Of a DNA stretch of 64,000 nt, positions 18,528 through 26,351 are shown in pieces. The position numbers were made by a program, and so were the translations under genes. The notes below the pieces were generated by a model. That model searched no databases, had not been told where the DNA came from, and saw only the letters and a program-made list of their open reading frames with translations. The number at the start of each line of letters is the position of its first letter. Position 1 is the stretch's first letter. The stretch comes from JBAXPV01 sp037132075 (GTDB taxonomy: Bacteria; Bacteroidota; Bacteroidia; Bacteroidales; CAIXZF01), in the NCBI GenBank assembly GCA_037132075.1, contig JBAXPV010000007.1, positions 58,540-122,539 of the forward strand, read 5' to 3'.

Positions 18528-19526
18528 TTATAAGAGGTTGATCAGGTAAAAAATTCCGGCACCGATGATTGCAGAAACCGGAATCGTGAACACCCAGGCC
18601 ACGACCATATTGGCTGCGACATCCCATTTTACAGCGGAGAATCTTTTCGAAGCCCCAACGCCAAGGATTGAAGTGGAAATCACCTGGGTAGTGCTGATTG
18701 GTGCTCCAAACATGGAAGCCGTCGAGATCACAAAAGTGGCCGAAGTTTGAGCAGAGAACCCATGAACCGGTTCCATTTTGAATATTTTATTGCCCATCGT
18801 TTTAATGATCTTCCATCCCCCGCTCATGGTGCCTACCATCATGGCCAGGGCACAGCAAAGCTTTACCCATATTGGCACATCTACAGTGGGTATCTGATGA
18901 AAGATAAACAAGGCCAATGTGATAATACCCATGGTTTTCTGGGCATCATTACTCCCATGGCTCAGGGCCATAAATCCGCCTGAAATAATGGTAAGCTTTT
19001 TAAAAGCTTTATTGGTACGGGCGGGCTTGTGCTTGTATGTCAGCCAGGCCACACAAAGCATCAGTATATATCCGCCAATGAAGCCTGCCACCGGCGAAAG
19101 AAACAAAGGCATGATTACTTTCCACAAGATAGATGTGTAATTCAAGGTGTCCCATCCCTTATACATGATAGCAGCACCCATAAGGCCGCCGATCAGGGCA
19201 TGGGAGGAGGAAGAGGGTAAGCCCCAGTACCAGGTGAGGAGGTTCCAGCTAATAGCGGCTAACAGGGCTGCTAATATCAGGGTTTGGCAACCGGAAATCA
19301 TCTCTGTATTAACGATCCCCTTGCCAACGGTAGCAGCGACATGGGTGCCGATAAAAGCGCCTGCCAGGTTTAAGGCAGCGGCCATTAATACAGCCTGTTT
19401 CGGAGATAATACCTTGGTAGAGACTACAGTAGCAATAGCATTAGCACTGTCATGCACCCCATTGGTATAATCGAATACCAGCGCGATAATAAGGATCGCA
19501 ATGAGTAAAAGCGGGATCTCAAGCAT
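18528..19526 (-). CDS. PiT-family inorganic phosphate transporter
   Basis: 332 residues with about 10 membrane helices and both inverted PHO4 signature regions: DYTNGVHDSANAIATVVSTKVLSPKQA near the N-terminus and GFMALSHGSNDAQKTMGIITL plus GAPISTTQVISTSILGVGAS in the second half. The D-x-x-N-G-x-x-D motif and the GSNDA repeat are intact. PiT proteins take up phosphate (often with metal cation) by proton or sodium symport. The first 8 bp overlap the end of the DUF47 gene, so the pair is translationally coupled; DUF47/PhoU-like proteins are the usual accessory of PiT transporters. Confidence 0.95.
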   Translation of the reverse strand: MLEIPLLLIAILIIALVFDYTNGVHDSANAIATVVSTKVLSPKQAVLMAAALNLAGAFIGTHVAATVGKGIVNTEMISGCQTLILAALLAAISWNLLTWYWGLPSSSSHALIGGLMGAAIMYKGWDTLNYTSILWKVIMPLFLSPVAGFIGGYILMLCVAWLTYKHKPARTNKAFKKLTIISGGFMALSHGSNDAQKTMGIITLALFIFHQIPTVDVPIWVKLCCALAMMVGTMSGGWKIIKTMGNKIFKMEPVHGFSAQTSATFVISTASMFGAPISTTQVISTSILGVGASKRFSAVKWDVAANMVVAWVFTIPVSAIIGAGIFYLINLL

Positions 19527-20148
19527 TTTTCAGGGATATTCCTTCAATCAGGTTCGCCAAAAATTCAGTATTGGAAACAGCCACATCTATTTTGTCATAA
19601 AGGTGTGACCATTTTAAGGTATCCATCATGCTGAAGCCAGGTTCATTCTCTCCTTCGAAAATCTCACCCAGGGAAACCAGGAAAAAGACATCAGATTCCT
19701 TTTTTATATCCTGGATGATACGGGCATGCTCCTTTACCTCCTTCCGATTGCTTAGGAGTTCCATCATGATGGCGGTTTGCTCGATCATCGATTTAAGTTT
19801 TAATATCAGCTCTTTAGCCCCGGGCTTGATGCAACCCAGATTATATAAGCCAATGCGACTGGAGATCTCTTTAATGGCATTCAGAACGTTTTCCTGGGCA
19901 ATATTGATCCCATAAATGTCTTCACGGTCAAGTGGCGTAATGAAAGTGAGGGCTAACTCCCGTGAGATCTCCCTGGAAATCTCATTCCCTGTTATTTCGG
20001 TGAGGATGATTTTTCTGCCTTTTTCCCCCGCATCCGAGTAATCCTGAATAATCTCATTCAATAGGGTGATACTGCTGACCAGCATCTCGTTTTGCCGTTT
20101 AAACAGGTCAAAGAATTTGATGGCTCTGGGGAAGAAACTTAATGACAT
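19519..20148 (-). CDS. DUF47 (PhoU-like) accessory protein of the PiT transporter
   Basis: 209 residues, entirely alpha-helical in character, starting MSLSFFPRAIKFFDLFKRQNEML. It contains the E-x-x-G-R/K helix (YSDAGEKGRKIILTEITGNEISREI) and TPLDREDIYGINIAQENVLNAI, the DUF47 signature of acidic metal-binding residues (ExxxD type). The family is related to PhoU and modulates PiT-type phosphate uptake. It overlaps the transporter start by 8 bp. A broken lipoprotein gene lies directly upstream on the same strand. Confidence 0.92.
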   Translation of the reverse strand: MSLSFFPRAIKFFDLFKRQNEMLVSSITLLNEIIQDYSDAGEKGRKIILTEITGNEISREISRELALTFITPLDREDIYGINIAQENVLNAIKEISSRIGLYNLGCIKPGAKELILKLKSMIEQTAIMMELLSNRKEVKEHARIIQDIKKESDVFFLVSLGEIFEGENEPGFSMMDTLKWSHLYDKIDVAVSNTEFLANLIEGISLKNA

Positions 20149-20149
20149 A

Positions 20150-20503
20150 TCAGTTCAGATTAAAAGAAGTGAGCTCAGTAACGGTTTGTAAAAAAGAACG
20201 GGTTGATAGGTGCCACCAGAATCCAGGGAGGCAATCCAAAATCCCTATAGGGCTTGACCTGACAAACATATTGCTTATTCCGTCATAAGTCATCACCGAC
20301 CAGGTTTGATTCCACATAGTGGTGTCCTTCAGAATTTTATTGTAATGGGTGCCCTGCAGGGTGTCATTATGAGTCTCTTAATAATTCCTTTGATTGCCTG
20401 TTTTCAATGGAAAAAGATCCGTACTGGGATCAGTTTTGTCTTTTTTGCAGGAGAAAAGGCTAAGAACCATTAACGCACAAAATAACATACTTAGATTTCT
20501 CAT
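20150..20503 (-). pseudogene. Broken lipoprotein gene with in-frame stop at codon 42
   Basis: From an ATG at 20503 the minus strand reads a lipoprotein signal with lipobox LFSCKKD, then LFPLKTGNQRNY, a common opening of Bacteroidota surface lipoproteins. It meets TAA at codon 42 (20380-20378). The same frame then stays open for 75 more codons (ETHNDTLQGTHYNKILKD and on) to a TGA at 20152-20150, just upstream of the DUF47 start. The continuous lipoprotein-like frame on both sides of one stop suggests a recent nonsense mutation. The 117-codon total is also short for such proteins, so the 3' part may be lost too. A sequencing error at the TAA is the alternative. Confidence 0.6.
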
Positions 20504-20766
20504 AATGAACTCCTTATTTAAATAATTACATACAAATCTATGAAAAATTGGCTTTGTTCAGACCCTGATATAAAATAAATAATGTTTTAAATGATTATAA
20601 ATAAAAGTTGCAATCTTTGTTGAGTCGCCTATCATTGTTTGTGTTCATAAGAAGATGAAATTTGTTTTCCACAATATGATCCTCACTCAAGCCAGCTTCC
20701 TTTTTAATTTAATTGCTGACTCAGACATAACTGCTATATAATTATACAATTAAGAACATTCTGTTG

Positions 20767-20774
20767 TATATTTG
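20767..20774 (+). promoter_or_regulatory. TAnnTTTG promoter element of the ArsR-type gene
   Basis: TATATTTG lies 18 bp upstream of the start at 20793. No convincing -33 TTTG is visible at the expected distance. Confidence 0.45.
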
Positions 20775-20792
20775 TAGCCCAATATTATAATT

Positions 20793-21098
20793 ATGAAAAC
20801 AAAACCATCAACCTCAGGTATCGATATTGAACTACTGGAGCAGGTTACAGACCGCCTGGTTTCTATGACGCATCCCATGCGTATTGCCATTCTTGATCTT
20901 CTTCAGGAAGGAACTTTTAATGTTACAGAGATTTACAAACACCTCAAGATTGAGCAGGCTGTTTGTTCGCAACACCTTAGAATTCTTAAGAAACATGGAT
21001 TATTGACTTCAAAAAGAGAAGGCAAGAAAATCTTTTATACCACAAATTCCAAGTTTCTGAAAAAGGTAGTTGACAACGTAGGTCGCTGTAATGGATAA
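20793..21098 (+). CDS. ArsR-family winged-helix transcriptional regulator
   Basis: 101 residues, the usual size for the family. The winged helix runs from LVSMTHPMRIAILDLLQEG through the recognition helix EQAVCSQHLRILKKHGLLTSKREGKKIFY. It lacks the CxC metal site of ArsR/SmtB (ELCVCDL); the only cysteines are C57 in the recognition helix and one near the C-terminus, so it may sense redox state or something other than a metal. It ends one base before the stop of the convergent NorB-like gene. Control of that NorCB-like pair is possible but only suggested by position. Confidence 0.9.
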   Translation: MKTKPSTSGIDIELLEQVTDRLVSMTHPMRIAILDLLQEGTFNVTEIYKHLKIEQAVCSQHLRILKKHGLLTSKREGKKIFYTTNSKFLKKVVDNVGRCNG

Positions 21099-22427
21099 TT
21101 AATCCTTGAAGAGGTAGTTTCTGATCATCTTCAATTGTGGAAGGAAGATCATGAGCATGGCTGCCAAAATGCCAATCCCGCTAAAGCCGATAATACCTAT
21201 GTATGGCTTGACGTGTAACATGATATCCTGAAAGCTGAGCTGATCCTCAAGGGTCAGCTTGCTTTTTGTTATACCGGCCACGATGAGTGCCAACCAGAAA
21301 AACAGCAAGAGGATATTCATGGTCCAAAAACCCACTGACACAAAGAGTCCCTGGATCCGGTTAAACTGAACTCTGGCGATATCAGGAATCAAAAACAAAC
21401 AGGAAGCAATTAAGATCATCGTATTGATGCCGATCGTGCTACCCATGGCATGCGCTACGGTAAGGTGGGTTCCATGCGTGTAGATGTTAATTGCCGGAAT
21501 CGACAAAGCAATTGCCAGGATGAGGTTAAGCAGGATCCAGATGTCGGACGCCACAATGAATCGCACTGCCAGGATATGAAAGTCCTGCATGGCTTTTGAA
21601 AGTGTCCTTTTCCAGGTCCAGATTATCTTTCCCAGTATAATGAGCTCAGTCATGCTGATGGCATAACCGATATGCCTGACCCACATCGCATTGGGTACAA
21701 TATATATATGGTGTGCCCAGTTAAAGATGAGGTTCGTGAGGCCCAGGAAATACATAACAAAAGCCAGTCGTGAGCGGGAGATGTTGTCGTCGTTTTTGAT
21801 ACGATCCATCAGGAAGAGCGCGGTGCCATAGATCAGCATATTCCAGGAGCCGACCAGGGAGCCATTAGACTTCCATTGTACAGTGATGTCGCGAATGAGA
21901 TGATCCCTGAAATAGGGGAAAACCCAGAGCAGGGATTCCATATAGGTAAACAGGAAAAAGAAGATGCCGGTACCCCACATCCAGATATAGACAGGCCAGG
22001 CTTCTGTTTTTTTGAAAACGGTTTTGAAATAGTTAAAGCCAAACAGCAGCCAGGAGATAATGATCGGGATCGCCAGTGCGGGCGGAAACTCCCAATATTC
22101 TCTGCCACCGAAGATCCCGAGCATATAACAGCTTATTACCACCAGTCCGGTTAGCACAAAGATCCATAGGTGGACCACCGGAAGTTTATTGGAAAATAAA
22201 GGCGTTTTGCAGTATTTTGGAACATAATAATAGATCCCGCCAATAGCACACAGAAAGATCCAGGCGATGGCCAGTGAGACATGCAGGGGGCGGCTTTTAA
22301 TGAAAGGGATGCTGTCGAAAAACCCGGGTATGATAAATTGGAAAGATGCGACAATCCCTAAAAGCACGCCACCGAACAAAGAAAGAATGGCAAATAAGAC
22401 AAAATAGATACTAATTTCCTTTTTCAT
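21099..22427 (-). CDS. NorB-like heme-copper oxidoreductase subunit with altered active-site ligands
   Basis: 442 residues, about 12 membrane helices, size of cytochrome c-type NorB. Aligned by eye with Pseudomonas NorB, several landmarks are kept: H49 (heme b, in RPLHVSLAIAW), H239-H240 (FeB, in NWAHHIYIVPNAMW), E261 (SMTELIIL), and H326 (heme b3, in THGTHLTVAHAMG). Three positions differ. The first FeB histidine and nearby glutamate of VHLWVEG correspond to N188 and V192 in SNGSLVGSW, and the low-spin heme histidine of AHGH is M328. It overlaps a NorC-like cytochrome gene by 17 bp, as in norCB operons. NO reduction, NO dismutation or O2 reduction are all possible, so no gene symbol is given. 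Confidence 0.82.
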   Translation of the reverse strand: MKKEISIYFVLFAILSLFGGVLLGIVASFQFIIPGFFDSIPFIKSRPLHVSLAIAWIFLCAIGGIYYYVPKYCKTPLFSNKLPVVHLWIFVLTGLVVISCYMLGIFGGREYWEFPPALAIPIIISWLLFGFNYFKTVFKKTEAWPVYIWMWGTGIFFFLFTYMESLLWVFPYFRDHLIRDITVQWKSNGSLVGSWNMLIYGTALFLMDRIKNDDNISRSRLAFVMYFLGLTNLIFNWAHHIYIVPNAMWVRHIGYAISMTELIILGKIIWTWKRTLSKAMQDFHILAVRFIVASDIWILLNLILAIALSIPAINIYTHGTHLTVAHAMGSTIGINTMILIASCLFLIPDIARVQFNRIQGLFVSVGFWTMNILLLFFWLALIVAGITKSKLTLEDQLSFQDIMLHVKPYIGIIGFSGIGILAAMLMIFLPQLKMIRNYLFKD

Positions 22428-22848
22428 CGTCGTGTTTCCAGTTTACCGTGCCATTGTAATTAATTTTAAAGTCTTTCACCGGGGAGATCCCTGTTTTGTC
22501 AGTATAGGTGAGGTATGCGACGAGATCATTAACTTCCTCTTCCGACAAATGATAGTTGGGCATGCGCGTGGTGCCATTTTGAAGGAATTGCCTGACATAA
22601 ACAGGCCCTTTCCCATTGGCCGAAATTACATTGGTAAGGTCGGGACCCATATAGCCACCAAGTCCAAAGAGCTGGTGGCAGGCGATACAGTTTCGTTTTT
22701 GGAAGACGAGTTTGCCTTGGCCCGACTGCTGGGTGATCCATTTTTCACCTTTATCAACACGGGTGCCGACGGTATAAATTACCAGCGAGTAGATGAAGAA
22801 GAAGGCAATTAAAATCCCTGAAATGAATCGTTTGGTATTCAGCCTCAT
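22411..22848 (-). CDS. NorC-like membrane-anchored monoheme cytochrome c
   Basis: 145 residues: a cytoplasmic start, one membrane helix (about 9-27) and a periplasmic cytochrome domain. The heme motif is C54-I-A-C57-H58 followed by QLFGLGGYMGPDLTNV, the pattern typical of NorC (HxxxGxGGYxxPDLT). M96 in TTRMPNY is the likely distal ligand. The last 17 bp overlap the NorB-like gene, giving translational coupling. NorC passes electrons from soluble cytochromes to the catalytic subunit, and the same role is expected here. Confidence 0.9.
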   Translation of the reverse strand: MRLNTKRFISGILIAFFFIYSLVIYTVGTRVDKGEKWITQQSGQGKLVFQKRNCIACHQLFGLGGYMGPDLTNVISANGKGPVYVRQFLQNGTTRMPNYHLSEEEVNDLVAYLTYTDKTGISPVKDFKINYNGTVNWKHDDEKGN

Positions 22849-23377
22849 TTTATGGTTTGCTTCTGTTAGTAAATCAGGCTCAAATATAGTGGTTTCCTAT
22901 ACATAAGCAGACCGGAAAGTATTAAAAATTTAATAATCAGGACTTAATTTTTACATACATGTGGTTTGATTACTGCTCATTGCTGAATCCGGATTTATCA
23001 GGGTTTTGTATCGTTATTGATTTTGTTTCTGGCAGAAATACTCGCCCGCTTGAAATCCTTAGAACGAAGTGAATAAAAATTTGTTCGTCGAACAGTCCCG
23101 TCAAAGGAGGAAGGTTAATACCTGTGATTTGAACATGCCGACTCCGATTTTTCGCGATGCTGTTTAGTGTCGGGATCTTCAAATCCCGTCTGTGAAGTAT
23201 ATTATATTGTTATTATTGTTTTTTGAAAGGAAATATTCATAATCTTTGAACTTATTAAAGGTCATATGTTTCTGTTTAAATTTTATGCCTGAGAATAACG
23301 TATCATTTCTCATCAGGAAAGGCTTGAATAACGGCCTGGCTTATCTTTCATTCACTTTTGTGTCCGGGCGCTGGAAT
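22849..23377. other. Intergenic region with degenerate repeat-like sequence
   Basis: This gap holds the NorCB-like promoter and, around 23030-23190, less AT-rich sequence that looks unlike its surroundings. A small hairpin (cgggat 23171-23176 and atcccg 23183-23188) lies at its right end, and ttgaaatcc/ttcaaatcc motifs recur. It may be a decayed mobile or palindromic repeat. No convincing gene was seen. The first 44 codons of the longest open frame of the next gene also fall here. Confidence 0.35.
22881..22888 (-). promoter_or_regulatory. TAnnTTTG promoter element of the NorCB-like operon
   Basis: On the minus strand TATATTTG lies 32 bp upstream of the start at 22848. A matching -33 element is not obvious, which would suit an activator-dependent promoter. 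Confidence 0.45.
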
Positions 23378-26266
23378 GTGAAAATAATTGTGTTAAGCCT
23401 GTTTGTTCTGTTATTGGAAACGATGAGTCTACATGGCCAAATCAATAGCATCGGCATTCCATTTATTAGAAATATTGAGCGGTTTCAGTACCAGGCCGGT
23501 TTACAATCCTGGATGATCAGCCAGTCACCCAATGGCTTGTTGTATTTTGCCAATAATGACGGACTTTTAGAATTTGACGGAATGAACTGGCAGACCTATC
23601 CGGTTCCGAACCATACCATCGTTCACAGTGTTATGGCTGCGCATGACGGGAAAGTATTTGCAGGATGCTATAATGACTTTGGCTATTTTGAAGCGAGCGC
23701 TTCAGGGAAATTGCAATTTCATTCAATGACGTATTTATTGCCAGCGAATTGTCGGAACTTCGAGGATATCTGGCGGATCTATCAAACAACTGAAGGAGTT
23801 GTTTTTCAGTCATATAAGCAGCTATTTATTTTTAAAGACAATATAATAAAGGTGGTGGCTGCCCCTACTTCATTTCATTTCTCTTATTATGTCAACGAAC
23901 GGCTTTTGGTCGACGACAAGAAAATGGGATTGATGCAATATGCCAATGGGAATCTCATTCCTTTAAGGGGTCTGGAACCCCTTGCGGGCAAAGAAATCTG
24001 GTCAGTGCTTTCGCATGGGAAAGACCTCTTGCTTGGGACTTCAGATGAAGGATTATTTACCTACAACGGGACGAGCCTCACGGCCTGGGTAAATCTGACT
24101 TCAGAATTCATTAAAAAGAAACAGGAGTATTGTGCCTTGAGAATCGATCAGAACCATATCGCCTTTGGGAGTATACAGGACGGCCTTCTGATTTGCGACA
24201 ATAATGGACTTCCGCTTCAGCATATCAACAGGGATAATGGACTCCAAAACAATACGATCCTTTGTATGACCCTGGATAATTTCGGGAATCTTTGGCTCGG
24301 AACCGATAATGGGATCGATTACATTGAGATAAACTCCCCGCTGAGCAAGTTGTCCTATGAATATGACTTAAGCGCTGGTTATGCCGCTGCTTATCACGAC
24401 GGAATCCTTTACCTTGGAACGAATCAAGGTGTATTTTATAAGAACTGGGGTAAGCTTAACGCCAGTGGCATGGAGAAAGAGAAGTTCAGCCTGATAGAAT
24501 CAACACGTGGGCAAGTGTGGAAATTACAAGTGATTGATGACCAGCTGTTCTGTGGTCATAACAATGGGACTTTCATCATTAAGGGCGACAAAGCTGAAAA
24601 AATTTGTGATGTCCCCGGCTGCTGGACCTATGTTAACTTTAAAGACACACCCGATAAAATCATAGGTGGTACCTATGCAGGTTTGATTCTTTTTCAGAAG
24701 AAGGGGGGCAAGTGGTCGTATTCAGGTAAAATAAGTGGGTTTGATGAATCCTCAAGGATCATGGAAGATGCAGGCGATCACCGGATATGGATGAGTCATG
24801 GGTTTAAAGGAGTGTTTAACATTCAACTTAACAATAGCCTCGATAGCATTACTCATGTTAGTTTTTTCAATTCCAGAAAAGGATTTAAAACAGATTATGG
24901 CATCAATGTCACCCGATTGAAAGGGAAAATTGTTTTTGCAAGTCCGTATGGAGTGTATCAATATGATGACAATCAGGACAGTATGGTTTCCTCAAAATAC
25001 TTCAATGAGCTGTTCTCGAATCAGGGGATCAGTTACGCAAAAGAAGACACTAAGGGGAATATCTGGTATTTTCCAGGCAATAAAGTCGCTGTTAAAAAGA
25101 AACAGGAGGATGGGAGCTACCGGGATTTCAATTTTGTGTGTAAAAAATTAGATGGTATCCTCATCGGCGGATTTCAATATTTCTTCCCTGTGAATGATGA
25201 TCATGTGCTTTTAGGTTATGAAAAGGGTTTTATCCAATATGATCAGAAATTTACGAAAAATTACAAAACCCCTTTTCATGCTTATATCCGGAAAGCAAGT
25301 ATTTCTCCCAATGATTCAACGCTGATTCTGGGGCCTTCATCTCACGATTCCATTGAGAAGCCTGTCCTTTCATTTATCAATAACAGTTTGCATTTTTACT
25401 TTTCAGCAAGCGACTTTGAAAATCCCGCGAAAGTTGAGTTTTCTTCCTTCCTGGAAGGATTTGAGAAAAAATGGACGGTTTGGAATGTGGTGTATGATCG
25501 CGAGTTTACAAACCTTAGTGAAGGAGACTATACTTTTTATGTAAAAGCCAGGAATATCTACGGGTTTGAGTCTGAATCAGCGGCCTTTCATTTTACTATA
25601 AAGCCACATTGGTCCAGGACGATTACTGCCTATGTTCTGTATACAATATTTTCACTATGCCTGTTAGGAGTCTTTGTTTTTTGGATGCTCAGAAGGATAA
25701 ATTATATTAAAAAGCGCGAACAGGAAAGAGAAAAGAAAAAATTTATTGAACTTGAACGAGAACTGCATCAGGAAGCACTTGAATCGGAAAGGGAGATTAT
25801 CCGCCTCAGAAATGAGAAACTACTTGAGGAAATGGTAATGAAAGATAAGGAACTGGCAAACTCAACCATGCATATCATTCAGATTAACAAACTCTTTTTA
25901 AGTCTTAAAAAGGAATTGTTAAGAATTTCTTCAGAAAGCAAGGCGCTTATCCAGGACAATCTCATCAGGCAGTTGATCCGGAAAATCGACAAAGACATGA
26001 ATAATGAGAAAAACTGGGAGGTCTTTGAGATTCATTTTGAAAGCGTTCATGAAGCGTTTCTGAAAAGGTTGAAACTTCAATTTCCGAACCTGACTCCCAG
26101 GGAGATGAAACTATGTGCTTACTTACGGATGAATATTTCCAACAAAGAAATCGCCACTTTGATGCACATCTCGACGCGGGGTGTAGAGATTAGCCGATAC
26201 AGGTTAAGGAAGTCTCTGCAATTACCTCATGAGCAAAACCTCACTGACTTTATCCTGTCTTTCTAA
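23378..26266 (+). CDS. One-component sensor regulator: beta-propeller, Y_Y_Y domain, TM helix, LuxR-type HTH
   Basis: About 962 residues from GTG 23378, which gives a good signal peptide (KIIVLSLFVLLL to a cut near LHGQ). ATGs at 23246 and 23285 are in-frame alternatives but put about 30-45 residues before that signal. A periplasmic region of Reg_prop-like propeller blades (DNFGNLWLGTDNGIDYIE and similar) leads to a Y_Y_Y domain near LSEGDYTFYVKARNIYGFES, a membrane helix, a coiled coil rich in E/K and a C-terminal LuxR-type HTH (LTPREMKLCAYLRMNISNKEIATLMHIS). Such proteins couple an external ligand directly to DNA binding. It faces the duplicated secreted protein gene across a shared terminator. 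Confidence 0.88.
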   Translation: MKIIVLSLFVLLLETMSLHGQINSIGIPFIRNIERFQYQAGLQSWMISQSPNGLLYFANNDGLLEFDGMNWQTYPVPNHTIVHSVMAAHDGKVFAGCYNDFGYFEASASGKLQFHSMTYLLPANCRNFEDIWRIYQTTEGVVFQSYKQLFIFKDNIIKVVAAPTSFHFSYYVNERLLVDDKKMGLMQYANGNLIPLRGLEPLAGKEIWSVLSHGKDLLLGTSDEGLFTYNGTSLTAWVNLTSEFIKKKQEYCALRIDQNHIAFGSIQDGLLICDNNGLPLQHINRDNGLQNNTILCMTLDNFGNLWLGTDNGIDYIEINSPLSKLSYEYDLSAGYAAAYHDGILYLGTNQGVFYKNWGKLNASGMEKEKFSLIESTRGQVWKLQVIDDQLFCGHNNGTFIIKGDKAEKICDVPGCWTYVNFKDTPDKIIGGTYAGLILFQKKGGKWSYSGKISGFDESSRIMEDAGDHRIWMSHGFKGVFNIQLNNSLDSITHVSFFNSRKGFKTDYGINVTRLKGKIVFASPYGVYQYDDNQDSMVSSKYFNELFSNQGISYAKEDTKGNIWYFPGNKVAVKKKQEDGSYRDFNFVCKKLDGILIGGFQYFFPVNDDHVLLGYEKGFIQYDQKFTKNYKTPFHAYIRKASISPNDSTLILGPSSHDSIEKPVLSFINNSLHFYFSASDFENPAKVEFSSFLEGFEKKWTVWNVVYDREFTNLSEGDYTFYVKARNIYGFESESAAFHFTIKPHWSRTITAYVLYTIFSLCLLGVFVFWMLRRINYIKKREQEREKKKFIELERELHQEALESEREIIRLRNEKLLEEMVMKDKELANSTMHIIQINKLFLSLKKELLRISSESKALIQDNLIRQLIRKIDKDMNNEKNWEVFEIHFESVHEAFLKRLKLQFPNLTPREMKLCAYLRMNISNKEIATLMHISTRGVEISRYRLRKSLQLPHEQNLTDFILSF

Positions 26267-26304
26267 GAAGAAATGAAGGTTTACGAAAACGGTGGCTTAA
26301 CAAA

Positions 26305-26340
26305 TTTTAAGCAGCTATGCTTTCGCATAACTGCTTAAAA
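26305..26340. terminator. Bidirectional intrinsic terminator between convergent genes
   Basis: Arms 26305-26320 and 26325-26340 (ttttaagcagctatgc and gcataactgcttaaaa) pair over 16 positions with one mismatch and a TTTC loop. A-runs on the left of the minus reading and T-runs on the other strand let it work both ways. It separates the sensor-regulator gene (ends 26266) from the secreted protein gene (ends 26352). Confidence 0.85.
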
Positions 26341-26351
26341 AGTGTATGTCT

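Noticed and set aside
22970..23182. Minus-strand 70-codon frame in the gap before the sensor regulator
   Set aside because: It overlaps repeat-like sequence, has no export signal or motif and no promoter; I treat the region as intergenic.
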